A stretch of 64,000 nt of DNA, from positions 248,001 through 312,000 of the forward strand of contig JAZGUH010000196.1 of NCBI GenBank assembly GCA_037893225.1. The letters are read 5' to 3'. Origin of the DNA: Hippasteria phrygiana. Its lineage: Eukaryota; Echinodermata; Asteroidea; Valvatida; Goniasteridae. A program made the translations under genes and the position numbers. Positions 1 to 10,743 of the stretch are shown piece by piece. The notes under the pieces are model-generated. The model saw only the letters and a program-made list of their open reading frames with translations. It searched no databases and had not been told where the DNA came from. Every line of letters starts with the position of its first letter. Positions within the stretch are counted from its first letter, which is position 1.

Positions 1-2728
1 CACACACACACACAAACACACAAACACACAAAAAACAACCAACAAGTAACCGATTTCATCTGTTTCAAATTGTGAAGTAGAAGTAGGAGTCGGATTTTCT
101 TTCAAAAATAGTTGACTTCCAGAATTTGTTGACGGGGCAATGGACGTAGCAGTGCAAATACATACTAATCTCCACATTTTACTTTCTTAGAGTTCAGGCA
201 TTCTCCTGAAGATGGTCAGAGCATACTGACCGGAGCGTCTGGTTCTTTTCAGAATCATTCTCTTAATTGAGAAATATTTCCACATGGTGTTTTCGCGAAC
301 CTTTCATTTATTAGTATCTCTGCCATGCAAAGCCTCAAATCTTACTTAATTTCCACAAAGTTGCAAAGTTGCAAAGTTGCATTCTAATTTGCATACTGGG
401 TGTGCTCATAATAATTGAACAATTAAATGCAGGGGGCTTTACATGATGGTGAAATATTACACGAGGTGTTGTATGTCACAACTACGACAACGAAGACATT
501 CACTGAGTAATAAAGTATAGGACGAGGTAGATAATAATATATATATTTATATATATGTACATAAAAAAACAAAAAAAATGGATAGAAAAACATGGGACCG
601 TTTCCGAGAGAAAAAAATACTTATTTAAACCTTTCTCTGAAAGTACACCAGTTCATAGACAGGTCCACAATTTATGCATTCTAGTTGCACTGGCACCAAA
701 CATCATTAAAAGTCAAGCTTTTCACATTTGTTTTTCATAAAAAAAAATCCCATGATTTCTCACAAACCATACAAAAAGATCGAAAACTAAATATTAATCA
801 AACCGATTATAAATACACAAATTACGATGAATTTAAGCTCCTGCAACATCGTCAGAGTCAACATGTATTTAACAAACGCTTCTGAACTGAAGTACCATTC
901 TCCCAGATACATTATAGTTTTTAATATATACAACATTACAGCAAACAAGGAAAGGGGGGGAGGTGCGGGAGAAATTAATATTTTAGCTGCGGAAAAATTT
1001 ACTTCTCAAAATTGAACATTTTCAACACAAACTTTCAAGTTTAATAGTATTCTTGTACCTACACTTCCCACAACGATATTCTATTTACCACTTCTGCAAA
1101 ATCAGCCAAAGTTAGCAAAATGGTAGTTTTAAGTTGAAACATGGAGGTAGTTGCAATCAGTAACAATGCTGCACACCTCAGAATGGTGTTTTGCTAAAAA
1201 TAAGAAATATTTTTTTTAAAAGGGGCAATGTTCGTGCAGCACTTCAGTGGTATATCAAAACGTGGACCCCAACATGACCTTTCCAATGCAGTTACAACAC
1301 ATGATTCTTAAGACTCATTCAGTTACGTACAATGAGGACCAATTTTGCATGTTCCAATAGTGGTGAGCTGACTTGCTAAAAAATGATACGATGTGGTTCT
1401 GTTTTATTGCTGTGGTAGGTGGTTGACTTTTGAAAATTTTTGAGAAAGTTCTCAATGTCTTCCAAACAATTTAGAAAATTTAAGACAAACTTGAGTATTT
1501 ACTTACTAAAACAAATAACCAAACCCTGTTTGGGGGAAGGGGTAAATACAAAAATTGGGACCTTCCCACAGCAACCCATTATGGTATACATTCATATTGA
1601 TGGTAGCAGTATTATGTAAATCAACAGTAAGATTCCCAAATATATTCCACATTAATCAAACTGATGTCTCCAAATTAGTATCAATTATGGAGACTAGGAT
1701 CTTCTCTTTAAAATGATAGGTCACTCAGCCAGATCAGGTCACAGATTACTGAGCACGAGCCCCAGGTGTTTACAGAAAACCAGTAAAACCCTTTTTTCCC
1801 TCTAGCATTGTATACATTCTGTACATGATCAGTATCAGAATTAGTAGTTTTAATGTGCCACATAAATTGTCACAAACCATTTTGTGTGTTACTTCTCACA
1901 ACTCCTGGACTTTCCAATGATACCAAAGCAGGCTTTCCTATTAAACTGTACTGCAGTACATGTCTTCGAAATTTTGAGGACTTTATTTAAAATTCTATTA
2001 GAAAAACTTGTTCCAAATGTAAAATATTTATAAAAAAAAAATATATAAAAAAAATAAAAATAAATAAAAAACAAAATGCAAACAAATACATTTAATGGAT
2101 CTTTCCAGCTTTCAAAAAAGTGAAAATAAACACTAATTGACAAAGAAGACAATAACATTATTTAGGTCATTCTGACCCGTTTTACAAATCTCTGAAAAAA
2201 AAGAAAAAATCTGAGTGTCGATACTTAACCCCTTAAGTAGTTTTTGACTTCTTTTCTCTCTGGGTTTTTTTTCCAGCTGCAAAACACATTTCAATCAATT
2301 GTATAAAGGAAAAAACAAGAAATTGTTTACCTTTAAATTTCAGTTCAGTAATGAAAAGCTTGGCTCTACAGGGTAAGCTGCTCCACATAGGCAAAATGGG
2401 GGGGGGGGGGGGGAGTCCGTTTTTATTTACAACATTCTGCCTTTTGAAATTAAACCATCAATAAATACATTTTGAACAAAATCATTTTAAGGTGAGACAT
2501 ATTGAACACTTATAACATAAGGTTCTATCCTTAAAAAGTACAGCAGTCTCTTAAAATTGCTCAATGCTGCAGTCGAGTTCAAAACGGAAAAAAGTGACGC
2601 CTCTTGATTGTTTGCTTTCCAAGAATACTTTTCACTTGTGTATTTGCAAAGTAACTATGCTGCATAGCATAGCCATATGCACAAAATCGCCACCTTGTTT
2701 ACATACTGTGCAAGTGCATGTTAACATC
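1..2728. other. AT-rich flank without genes
   Basis: A CA microsatellite occupies about 1-34 and a G homopolymer about 2399-2413. The rest is AT-rich with short shadow ORFs only. It may include distal 3' untranslated or intergenic sequence of the receptor gene. I could not place a polyadenylation site. Confidence 0.5.
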
Positions 2729-3059
2729 TTAAATAGACGACGGCCATAGCGGTGGTTTGAAAAAGACAACCTGGCCGGTTGATGTCTATATGCGCATTCC
2801 TGCATGTACTCAATCCATTCATGTTTCAACTATATTGTTCTTGAATGGGAGTGTCATGAATAGATGGAACTTTTTTTAGACAAAGCTTTCATTCACGCGT
2901 GGGGGGCCTCCAAGTGCAATGGATATTGAATAAGACCACTCTATTCAGTGTGGTGCCTATTGTTTGCATTTACGCCGGGCTGCACAGCCCATTTTTGCCA
3001 TACCAGCCTCTCCCCCCCCCCCCCCCCCCCCCCAATAAAAGCTGGACACAAGGCGTTAA
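2729..3059. mobile_element. TTAA-flanked MITE, GACGACGGCCATAG type
   Basis: Bounded by TTAA at both ends, with an internal GACGACGGCCATAG block shared with 11280-11532, 14266-14543 and 19236-19517. The right end reads CACAAGGCGTTAA. It contains a C homopolymer near 3010. TTAA target sites and CCC-type ends fit a non-autonomous piggyBac-like element (inference). Confidence 0.6.
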
Positions 3060-4778
3060 TAGGTCATACGCTCAACCAAAAGAGGGAGCTTTTGTAAAAG
3101 TTTGTACGAAAATGAATAACTAATGTCGACCTCACTGCTTCTGATGACCTTTACCCTACAAGCTATGCCATGTGGGCTTAGTTCCAACGTGAAGTGAAGG
3201 CAGGGTTTTGCCAGCTTTTGAAAGCATTTGAAGGGCGTCGTTTGGTTTTGTTAGAACCTGAAGGATGTCATTTGCTTTTGCTAGGATTTTTAAAGTTCTG
3301 TTTTATTTAGCTTTAACTGTTACAATCTTAATGGCACATTGTGAAGGCGAAGGGTGTGGAGACTTAAGTGAGCAAAATAGGGTACGCTGCATCCTCACAA
3401 ACAATGCAAATGACACACAACGTAACGTCTCGTCTTGAAACAGGAACATGTTCTGGCCAAAATACTTTTTGGATGGCCTGAAGCAGCAGCATGGTCAACA
3501 TGAAAATTATGTCAATTTGTGAAACTCAAATTCCAGCAAACTTTTTCATGAGTAGCTAACAGCGTTTCATTCCTGCTTACCTGTGGCAGACTTTGTGGCA
3601 AAGTTCGGATCAAGCGTTATGACCTTCAGACACATCAATAGCAATATAGAGAAACAATTTATCACAAAAGTATTTATAAATCTGGGGGAAATACATCACA
3701 ACAGCATATGCTCAGTCTCCAGATTCACAAACGATACAAGATGCACATGAATTGAAACAAACCCGACACTATACATATATAGCGTTTCCCAAATACCATT
3801 CATTCAATATTTGATTGTTTCATGAATAGCAATAAATCGGAGATAAAAAATATTACAAAAATGACAGCAGTGTCATTTTCTCAAAGTTCTGGTGTTTCTT
3901 TTCAAAATCATAAAAAATATACAAACTCCTTACTTGTTTTGCATTCCTGAAAAAACATAGTAAAAAAACAAATAAAAATATGTGACATGAGTCATGAGGT
4001 ATTTTTTTATATTCAGAGCAAAGAGAGATGTCTTTCACTTCCAAATGCATTTTTTTAAGGAGGAAAAATTTTAGTTATGTGAATTTTACTTTCAGTAATT
4101 TTCCCCCCAAAAGGCACTGTTTACACAGGAGACAAATATGACTATGTATAAACATATATTTGAAGTATCCCTGTGTACATTTATTTGTAAAATAAATTCT
4201 GGGGGCTCTAGGGCTGGTTCAGTTAGACTTTGAGAAGGTCAAATTTCAACGTCAAATCAAATGCGTGTGACTTTCTTTAAAGATGCCGTGTCTACGCTTC
4301 TGGGCTACATGTATATCACCCCGAAAATAAATTTTCAAATTTAATTGCTAATTTCTTAGCGTTAGATAAATTTCAGCTTCCCAATGAGGCATTCCATAAA
4401 GGAAGTATTAATTTACATTAATCTTTGTGCACAGCACATTATAAAGAAATATACTTCAGGAAGATCAATTAAAGTGCACAGTGTAATACATAATTTTCTT
4501 TTTTCAAAAATAGAGTTTTCTTCTACAATCCATCAGTAGGGGGGAATCCATTAAACTGACATTTATAGTCAGTGTCACAGCAGCTTTATCATTCAGAGTT
4601 ATAATTTTGTTGATGTGTTGTTGACAATACTACGAGACAATACTAAGACACAATGCCAATGCATGGTATTGCCACAAATAATGAATAAAAAGATGTACCG
4701 TTTCTAATTTCCACATTACATTTAACCCTGTGGTGTGCCATGACAATATACAGGCACCGTTACACCATGGTGACCTAC
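3060..4778. other. Stretch without recognised features
   Basis: AT-rich, with no convincing exon on either strand and no repeat shared with the rest of the window that I could recognise. Confidence 0.4.
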
Positions 4779-5002
4779 TTAACCCCTTGAGTACGTTTTT
4801 TTTTACGGGAGACGTCGGGGTGTCGCGGCGGCTCTGGCAGCCAAGCGAAATGGCCACAATGTGTTTGTGCAGTCAAGCGTAACATACACAATAATCCAAC
4901 AATGGATTGAAACTGCACAAACAGCGGTAAATGGCGTCATCCGGCCTGGTGGCACTCTGTTTTGTTTGCGCCATAGGACGTCTTCCGTACGCAAAGGGTT
5001 AA
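4779..5002. mobile_element. TTAA-flanked MITE, ACGGGAGACGTCGG type
   Basis: The 224-bp element starts TTAACCCCTTG and ends CAAAGGGTTAA, so a TTAA duplication surrounds CCCCTTG-type inverted termini. Internal sequence including ACGGGAGACGTCGGGGTG is shared with 10901-11136. Confidence 0.75.
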
Positions 5003-5316
5003 CAAAGCAGGGCCATGGCACACCGCAGAGTTCAAAACAATAACAGATGAAAATCCTTTTGAATGTTTCAATGTGAAATCTCCTACGAATCACAAAATGA
5101 CACCAGTGTTTATTTTGTATTTTTTTTTACTCCTTTGAAAAGTTTAGTTACAATTAACAACTTCGAAATATGACAACGCTTTTCCATATAACTAGGTTTG
5201 TATAGGTGAACTGGAAAAGATGACCTGCAAACATGCATAGTAGAGGAGAGAGAATATTCACTGAGACACAATTTATTTCTTATTTCACATTCTGAGAAAT
5301 GCATCTCCAAGTTTAC

Positions 5317-5330
5317 ATAAAAAAGAAAAT
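5317..5330 (+). repeat. Left copy of 14-bp direct repeat (target-site duplication)
   Basis: ATAAAAAAGAAAAT lies immediately left of the 312-bp array and is repeated exactly at 7944-7957 immediately right of it. This is the expected footprint of a retrotransposition-type insertion. Confidence 0.7.
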
Positions 5331-7943
5331 TCGTCACACAATCCACAAGGGAAACTGACTAGGTAAATTTGAATACATTTTCAAAGTGAACAAAGAAACT
5401 GGCACGAGCGGGATTCGAACCTGCGACCTCCGGGTTACCGTACCGGCGCTCTACCAACTGAGCTATCTTGCCCTATGTTGGCGGTCTCCCAAATTGTCAG
5501 TATCTTTGTTCGAGTGGGCGCTAGTCAGAAGTCATAAACCCAGAATGCCGTGTAGCCAGGGATCACACCCAATTTTACGATACAACCTGGGAAGCGACAT
5601 TGTGGAGATCACTCAATGAGGATACGACTTTTTAACTTTAATTCGTCACACAATCCACAAGGGAAACTGACTAGGTAAATTTGAATACATTTTCAAAGTG
5701 AACAAAGAAACTGGCACGAGCGGGATTCGAACCTGCGACCTCCGGGTTACCGTACCGGCGCTCTACCAACTGAGCTATCTTGCCCTATGTTGGCGGTCTC
5801 CCAAATTGTCAGTATCTTTGTTCGAGTGGGCGCTAGTCAGAAGTCATAAACCCAGAATGCCGTGTAGCCAGGGATCACACCCAATTTTACGATACAACCT
5901 GGGAAGCGACATTGTGGAGATCACTCAATGAGGATACGACTTTTTAACTTTAATTCGTCACACAATCCACAAGGGCAAGATAGCTCAGTTGGTAGAGCGC
6001 CGGTACGGTAACCCGGAGGTCGCAGGTTCGAATCCCGCTCGTGCCAGTTTCTTTGTTCACTTTGAAAATGTATTCAAATTTACCTAGTCAGTTTCCCTTG
6101 TGGATTGTGTGACGAATTAAAGTTAAAAAGTCGTATCCTCATTGAGTGATCTCCACAATGTCGCTTCCCAGGTTGTATCGTAAAATTGGGTGTGATCCCT
6201 GGCTACACGGCATTCTGGGTTTATGACTTCTGACTAGCGCCCACTCGAACAAAGATACTGACAATTTGGGAGACCGCCAACATAGGGCAAGATAGCTCAG
6301 TTGGTAGAGCGCCGGTACGGTAACCCGGAGGTCGCAGGTTCGAATCCCGCTCGTGCCAGTTTCTTTGTTCACTTTGAAAATGTATTCAAATTTACCTAGT
6401 CAGTTTCCCTTGTGGATTGTGTGACGAATTAAAGTTAAAAAGTCGTATCCTCATTGAGTGATCTCCACAATGTCGCTTCCCAGGTTGTATCGTAAAATTG
6501 GGTGTGATCCCTGGCTACACGGCATTCTGGGTTTATGACTTCTGACTAGCGCCCACTCAAACAAAGATACTGACAATTTGGGAGACCGCCAACATAGGGC
6601 AAGATAGCTCAGTTGGTAGAGCGCCAGTACGGTAACCCGGAGGTCGCAGGTTCGAATCCCGCTCGTGCCAGTTTCTTTGTTCACTTTGAAAATGTATTCA
6701 AATTTACCTAGTCAGTTTCCCTTGTGGATTGTGTGACGAATTAAAGTTAAAAAGTCGTATCCTCATTGAGTGATCTCCACAATGTCGCTTCCCAGGTTGT
6801 ATCGTAAAATTGGGTGTGATCCCTGGCTACACGGCATTCTGGGTTTATGACTTCTGACTAGCGCCCACTCGAACAAAGATACTGACAATTTGGGAGACCG
6901 CCAACATAGGGCAAGATAGCTCAGTTGGTAGAGCGCCGGTACGGTAACCCGGAGGTCGCAGGTTCGAATCCCGCTCGTGCCAGTTTCTTTGTTCACTTTG
7001 AAAATGTATTCAAATTTACCTAGTCAGTTTCCCTTGTGGATTGTGTGACGAATTAAAGTTAAAAAGTCGTATCCTCATTGAGTGATCTCCACAATGTCGC
7101 TTCCCAGGTTGTATCGTAAAATTGGGTGTGATCCCTGGCTACACGGCATTCTGGGTTTATGACTTCTGACTAGCGCCCACTCGAACAAAGATACTGACAA
7201 TTTGGGAGACCGCCAACATAGGGCAAGATAGCTCAGTTGGTAGAGCGCCGGTACGGTAACCCGGAGGTCGCAGGTTCGAATCCCGCTCGTGCCAGTTTCT
7301 TTGTTCACTTTGAAAATGTATTCAAATTTACCTAGTCAGTTTCCCTTGTGGATTGTGTGACGAATTAAAGTTAAAAAGTCGTATCCTCATTGAGTGATCT
7401 CCACAATGTCGCTTCCCAGGTTGTATCGTAAAATTGGGTGTGATCCCTGGCTACACGGCATTCTGGGTTTATGACTTCTGACTAGCGCCCACTCGAACAA
7501 AGATACTGACAATTTGGGAGACCGCCAACATAGGGCAAGATAGCTCAGTTGGTAGAGCGCCGGTACGGTAACCCGGAGGTCGCAGGTTCGAATCCCGCTC
7601 GTGCCAGTTTCTTTGTTCACTTTGAAAATGTATTCAAATTTACCTAGTCAGTTTCCCTTGTGGATTGTGTGACGAATTAAAGTTAAAAAGTCATATCCTC
7701 ATTGAGTGATCTCCACAATGTCGCTTCCCAGGTTGTATCGTAAAATTGGGTGTGATCCCTGGCTACACGGCATTCTGGGTTTATGACTTCTGACTAGCGC
7801 CCACTCGAACAAAGATACTGACAATTTGGGAGACCGCCAACATAGGGCAAGATAGCTCAGTTGGTAGAGCGCCGGTACGGTAACCCGGAGGTCGCAGGTT
7901 CGAATCCCGCTCGTGCCAGTTTCTTTGTTCACTTTGAAAATGT
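5331..7943. repeat. Inverted tandem array of 312-bp tRNA-headed units
   Basis: About 8.4 units of exactly 312 bp, nearly identical to one another; I noted only three single-base differences (6560, 6626 and 7692 regions). Two units read on the minus strand (tRNA-like heads at 5400-5472 and 5712-5784). The array then flips at about 5973, and seven heads read on the plus strand (5974-6046, 6286-6358, 6598-6670, 6910-6982, 7222-7294, 7534-7606, 7846-7918). Each unit is a tRNA-like head, a tail starting GTTTCTTTGTTCACTTTG, and a body. The repeated 77-residue ORF is a by-product of the repeat. Confidence 0.9.
5974..6046 (+). tRNA. tRNA-like head of repeat unit (pseudo-tRNA), first of seven plus-strand copies
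   Basis: 73 bases fold as a tRNA: acceptor GGCAAGA with TCGTGCC (one mismatch), D arm GCTC/GAGC, T arm GCAGG/CCCGC (one mismatch) and discriminator A. Box A (TAGCTCAGTTGG) and box B (GGTTCGAATCC) are intact, so Pol III transcription is plausible. Position 33 is C instead of T, the anticodon stem has a T-C mismatch, and the anticodon would be GGT, a Thr form that eukaryotes do not normally use. I read it as a tRNA-derived repeat head rather than a working tRNA. Confidence 0.7.
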
Positions 7944-7957
7944 ATAAAAAAGAAAAT
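7944..7957 (+). repeat. Right copy of 14-bp direct repeat
   Basis: Identical to 5317-5330. The sequence beyond it (GGAAGTAAAAACTGAG) is unrelated to the array. Confidence 0.7.
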
Positions 7958-8518
7958 GGAAGTAAAAACTGAGAAATATTCCTTGCCACACAATGACAAA
8001 AAAAACACTTCTTCAATTGAAAGTGATTTTTATGACGCCATTAGTTTGTCCAGTTCGAAAACTTCCCAACTATCTTTTTCTTGTTTTTTGTTTTCTTTTT
8101 CTGCATAATTTACAATGTTTCTACTGTTGTGTAAGATGGGCTAAAAATAGGCAGCAAATCTGTGGCTGAATTCCCACACCTGAATCTAAAAGCAGCAATG
8201 GTGTTTCCCCTCCACCTATAATGGTACATCCCACACCTCCATTCTGAGCCTTTATGTATAAAAAAGAAAAAAATCTGCAGGGTTAACAAGCAGATTAATA
8301 TTAAACACTGTTCCCCCTCCTCCAACCTTGGAAAAGGACTCCGTAAAATTTCAGCAAATCTTAAAAAAATACATAACTTGCAGCTCCATACGGCTGCATA
8401 CTGGGGATAAATATTTACATCACTGAGGTATACAAGATTTCAGTTTAATGTGGTTGTTCCAGTCTGAGTTTGCACCCAGAACTGCCTGCCTATGTACACG
8501 TCAGAGACGACTCGTTAA

Positions 8519-8668
8519 TTAACCGTAACCCCGCCAGACGCAGCACAGTGCATCTGGGCTGAAAGCTCCACTTTGCTGGAATCTCCAAACAAGTCAATGT
8601 GACAAAGTATGCAATCTGATGCGTCTGCAAGGGGTTCTAGCAAACATGCCCCAAAGAGTTAGGGTTAA
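8519..8668. mobile_element. Short TTAA-flanked MITE
   Basis: Starts TTAACCGTAACCCC and ends GAGTTAGGGTTAA, 150 bp. The CAGACGCA and TGCGTCTG blocks inside form a second inverted pair. Part of its right half (GACAAAGTATGCAATCTGATG) recurs at 49337-49405. Confidence 0.65.
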
Positions 8669-9438
8669 TTAATAGACCGTTTCATTAAGCCTCGCCCATG
8701 GGGGTGTATGGGTAACATCATGTATACTCTACAGTGCCACCCTGCCTGCTGAAGCCACGCATTCCACATTTATGTATTCTCATTGTCAGACTTCTTAATG
8801 TGCAGCCACAGCTGTCATGGATCAATGCGTCAATTGGGCGGGGCCTAATGCATGGATCTACAGAATCTCTGTGGCCCCAGAGGGAACCATACACCTGGTT
8901 TTTTTTAGGGGGTGGGCGGGATGAGGTCACTCTGTTCAATGACTTACAATATATATGTTTGTTCGGGTATATATTTACATGTATACAATCCCTGACTATG
9001 AAGACAATTCTTTGCCCGTGCTGGGGAACTTCACCCGTGACAGTCATAATCAGATTGCTTTGTACACCCGTATCTTAGCGGGATTCAGCAAAATCAACCA
9101 ACTTAGGAATATGTTTCTGGGGCTAATTTGGAGGAAATCACCCTTAAAACTTGCAAGTATTGCTGGAAAATCATGACCGACTTCATCTCATGAATATTCA
9201 ATTTGTTCCGCAATAACAGATTATTCAGATGTATTCCCTTTAGATGAAATGTTTTTAAAATTTCAAAGGATGATCAATTATAGTTCATATCCCCCGTTTG
9301 TCGAAGCTTCCCAACCTGTGCACAATTTCAAAGGATTGCTAAGCACACAATTTTCTGCTAGCAAAACCTCATCCATTTCATAGACACTGTTGAAGTAAGC
9401 ACAGAAAAGACCTGGTTAACTTCAGAAGCAGAATTTGC

Positions 9439-9575
9439 TTAACCCTAACCCCCTAGGCATTTTTAGTAGGAGGCTTCCTCAACCTGTCAAAATCCAACAC
9501 TGTGCAGTATACCTATGGCACATTCTTCGGGCTTGGACAAATTGGGGCATCATAGCTCCATGTGAAGTAATACAC
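9439..9575. mobile_element. TTAACCCTAAC repeat, one end visible
   Basis: The left end TTAACCCTAACCCCCTAGGC and the following CCTCAACCTGTCAAAATCC match the reverse complement of the right end of the element at 16788-17004. The right boundary is unclear. Confidence 0.55.
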
Positions 9576-10341
9576 ATCACATGGCATTTTGGCTGGTACC
9601 CATATCAGCTAAGCAAATCTCTTCTTTTCTTTCTTTGTAAAACCGAGCAGTTCTGTGAAATTGGCCACCTGTAACTAGCTGGTATTGGGCTAGCTGTCTC
9701 CAGTCTTAGCACAAACCCTAACTTGCAAGCATGGTTGGAGAGGTCTGAAGTCGGACCAGGCATTAGGCATGGAAAACACACCGTGTTTGATCAGGGTCCA
9801 AACTATAAAGCAAATTACATCAATTTTTCTTTCAAGATATGCAAACCAACCTCCAGAAGTATTTTGTTCCCCGAGACTAGAGGTGTCTGCAAAAATTGTT
9901 TCCCGTATTCAGTCAGTCCCATTCCGGAGACCTCATGCAATGCAATCAGACACAAAAAAAAAATCTTGGAGGATACCGGTAGCCATCGACTAGAAAATTA
10001 TGCTGGCTTGAGGACACGAAGGGCACATGCATTTCTAAGAAAACTCCAGAAAAAACATAAAGATGAGTTTGTGGTTAAGACAATGTGGTAGGTATGCATC
10101 CAAAAATTTTGACATTTTTTTTAGGCACAGCAATGCAGAAAATCTGACCCACAGAGCTGTGCTGAATATTTAGTGAGGCCAATTGAAGATTCTTAGAAAT
10201 GCAACTGCCCTTCTTAACTACCCAAAATCTAACTTCTAAAAAAATATTTTAAACATTGAGGTATTACGAATGGTTGGGCCCTGAGGTATAACTTCCACCT
10301 TGACGAAGCACAGTATACTAGCTTTTTTCACCTTCGCGAAC

Positions 10342-10743
10342 TTACACGGGCTGAACGCCGACACTGTACTCACGTAGGACCTTCTCGATGAAGTCAGGGC
10401 TCGTCTCCTCCACCCCAAACTCTATGTCTCCGATCAGGCCGCTGTCTCCACTAGTGCTCTCCCGTAGCACCGTCCAGCGAAATTGTTCGTCCTCGCTGTC
10501 TTCAGATCCAGACTCCGGCAACGAGGCGCTGCACATCGGAGGTGTTTTCCTCCTGACAGAGGCCGGAGCTCGGGTATCTGACGTGCCAGGCAGAGTGTGT
10601 CTGCTGTACTGCTGTTCACCGAGTACGGGCAGCTCTATGCATTCGGCACCATCCACATCTTGTACGGTTGGGAACTCCTCGTGATCCGCTAGACTAGTCA
10701 GGTGATCGTGCCCGATACCAAGCATAGGTGACTTACAATGCAC
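10342..10743 (-). CDS. PRTG-like: Terminal coding exon: distal cytoplasmic tail and stop
   Basis: Encodes the last 133 residues and a TAA stop. It starts in phase 0 after ATTCAG. The tail has a Ser/acidic block (SGSEDSEDEQFRW) that suits casein kinase 2 sites, a RRKTPP stretch, and a C-terminus ending VGVQPV that is not a class I PDZ ligand. I see no clear P1-P3 motifs of DCC or neogenin. This agrees with a protogenin/IGDCC-type tail, which diverges quickly. Confidence 0.9.
   Translation of the reverse strand: MHCKSPMLGIGHDHLTSLADHEEFPTVQDVDGAECIELPVLGEQQYSRHTLPGTSDTRAPASVRRKTPPMCSASLPESGSEDSEDEQFRWTVLRESTSGDSGLIGDIEFGVEETSPDFIEKVLREYSVGVQPV

Larger units (their letters stand above)
7958..10341. 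other. 3' flank of the receptor gene
   Basis: No coding exon was recognised. It holds two TTAA-type MITE pieces (8519-8668 and from 9439) and otherwise unremarkable AT-rich sequence. The 3' untranslated region of the receptor must begin at 10341 and run leftwards, but I could not place its end. Confidence 0.5.

Noticed and set aside
5974..7918. Cluster of genuine tRNA-Thr genes
   Set aside because: C at position 33, mismatches in the anticodon, acceptor and T stems, a GGT anticodon, and dispersed decayed copies point to a tRNA-derived repeat.
5331..7943. Hammerhead-ribozyme retrozyme
   Set aside because: Unit size and multimeric form fit, but I could not find a CUGANGA/GAAA hammerhead core on either strand of the unit.
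5331..7943. CRISPR array
   Set aside because: Units are 312 bp of near-identical sequence with no short repeat and unique spacer pattern, and the context is eukaryotic.
5386..8016. Repeated 77-residue ORF in each 312-bp unit
   Set aside because: It runs across the tRNA-like head and non-coding body, and its repetition follows the DNA repeat; no domain or substitution pattern supports a protein.
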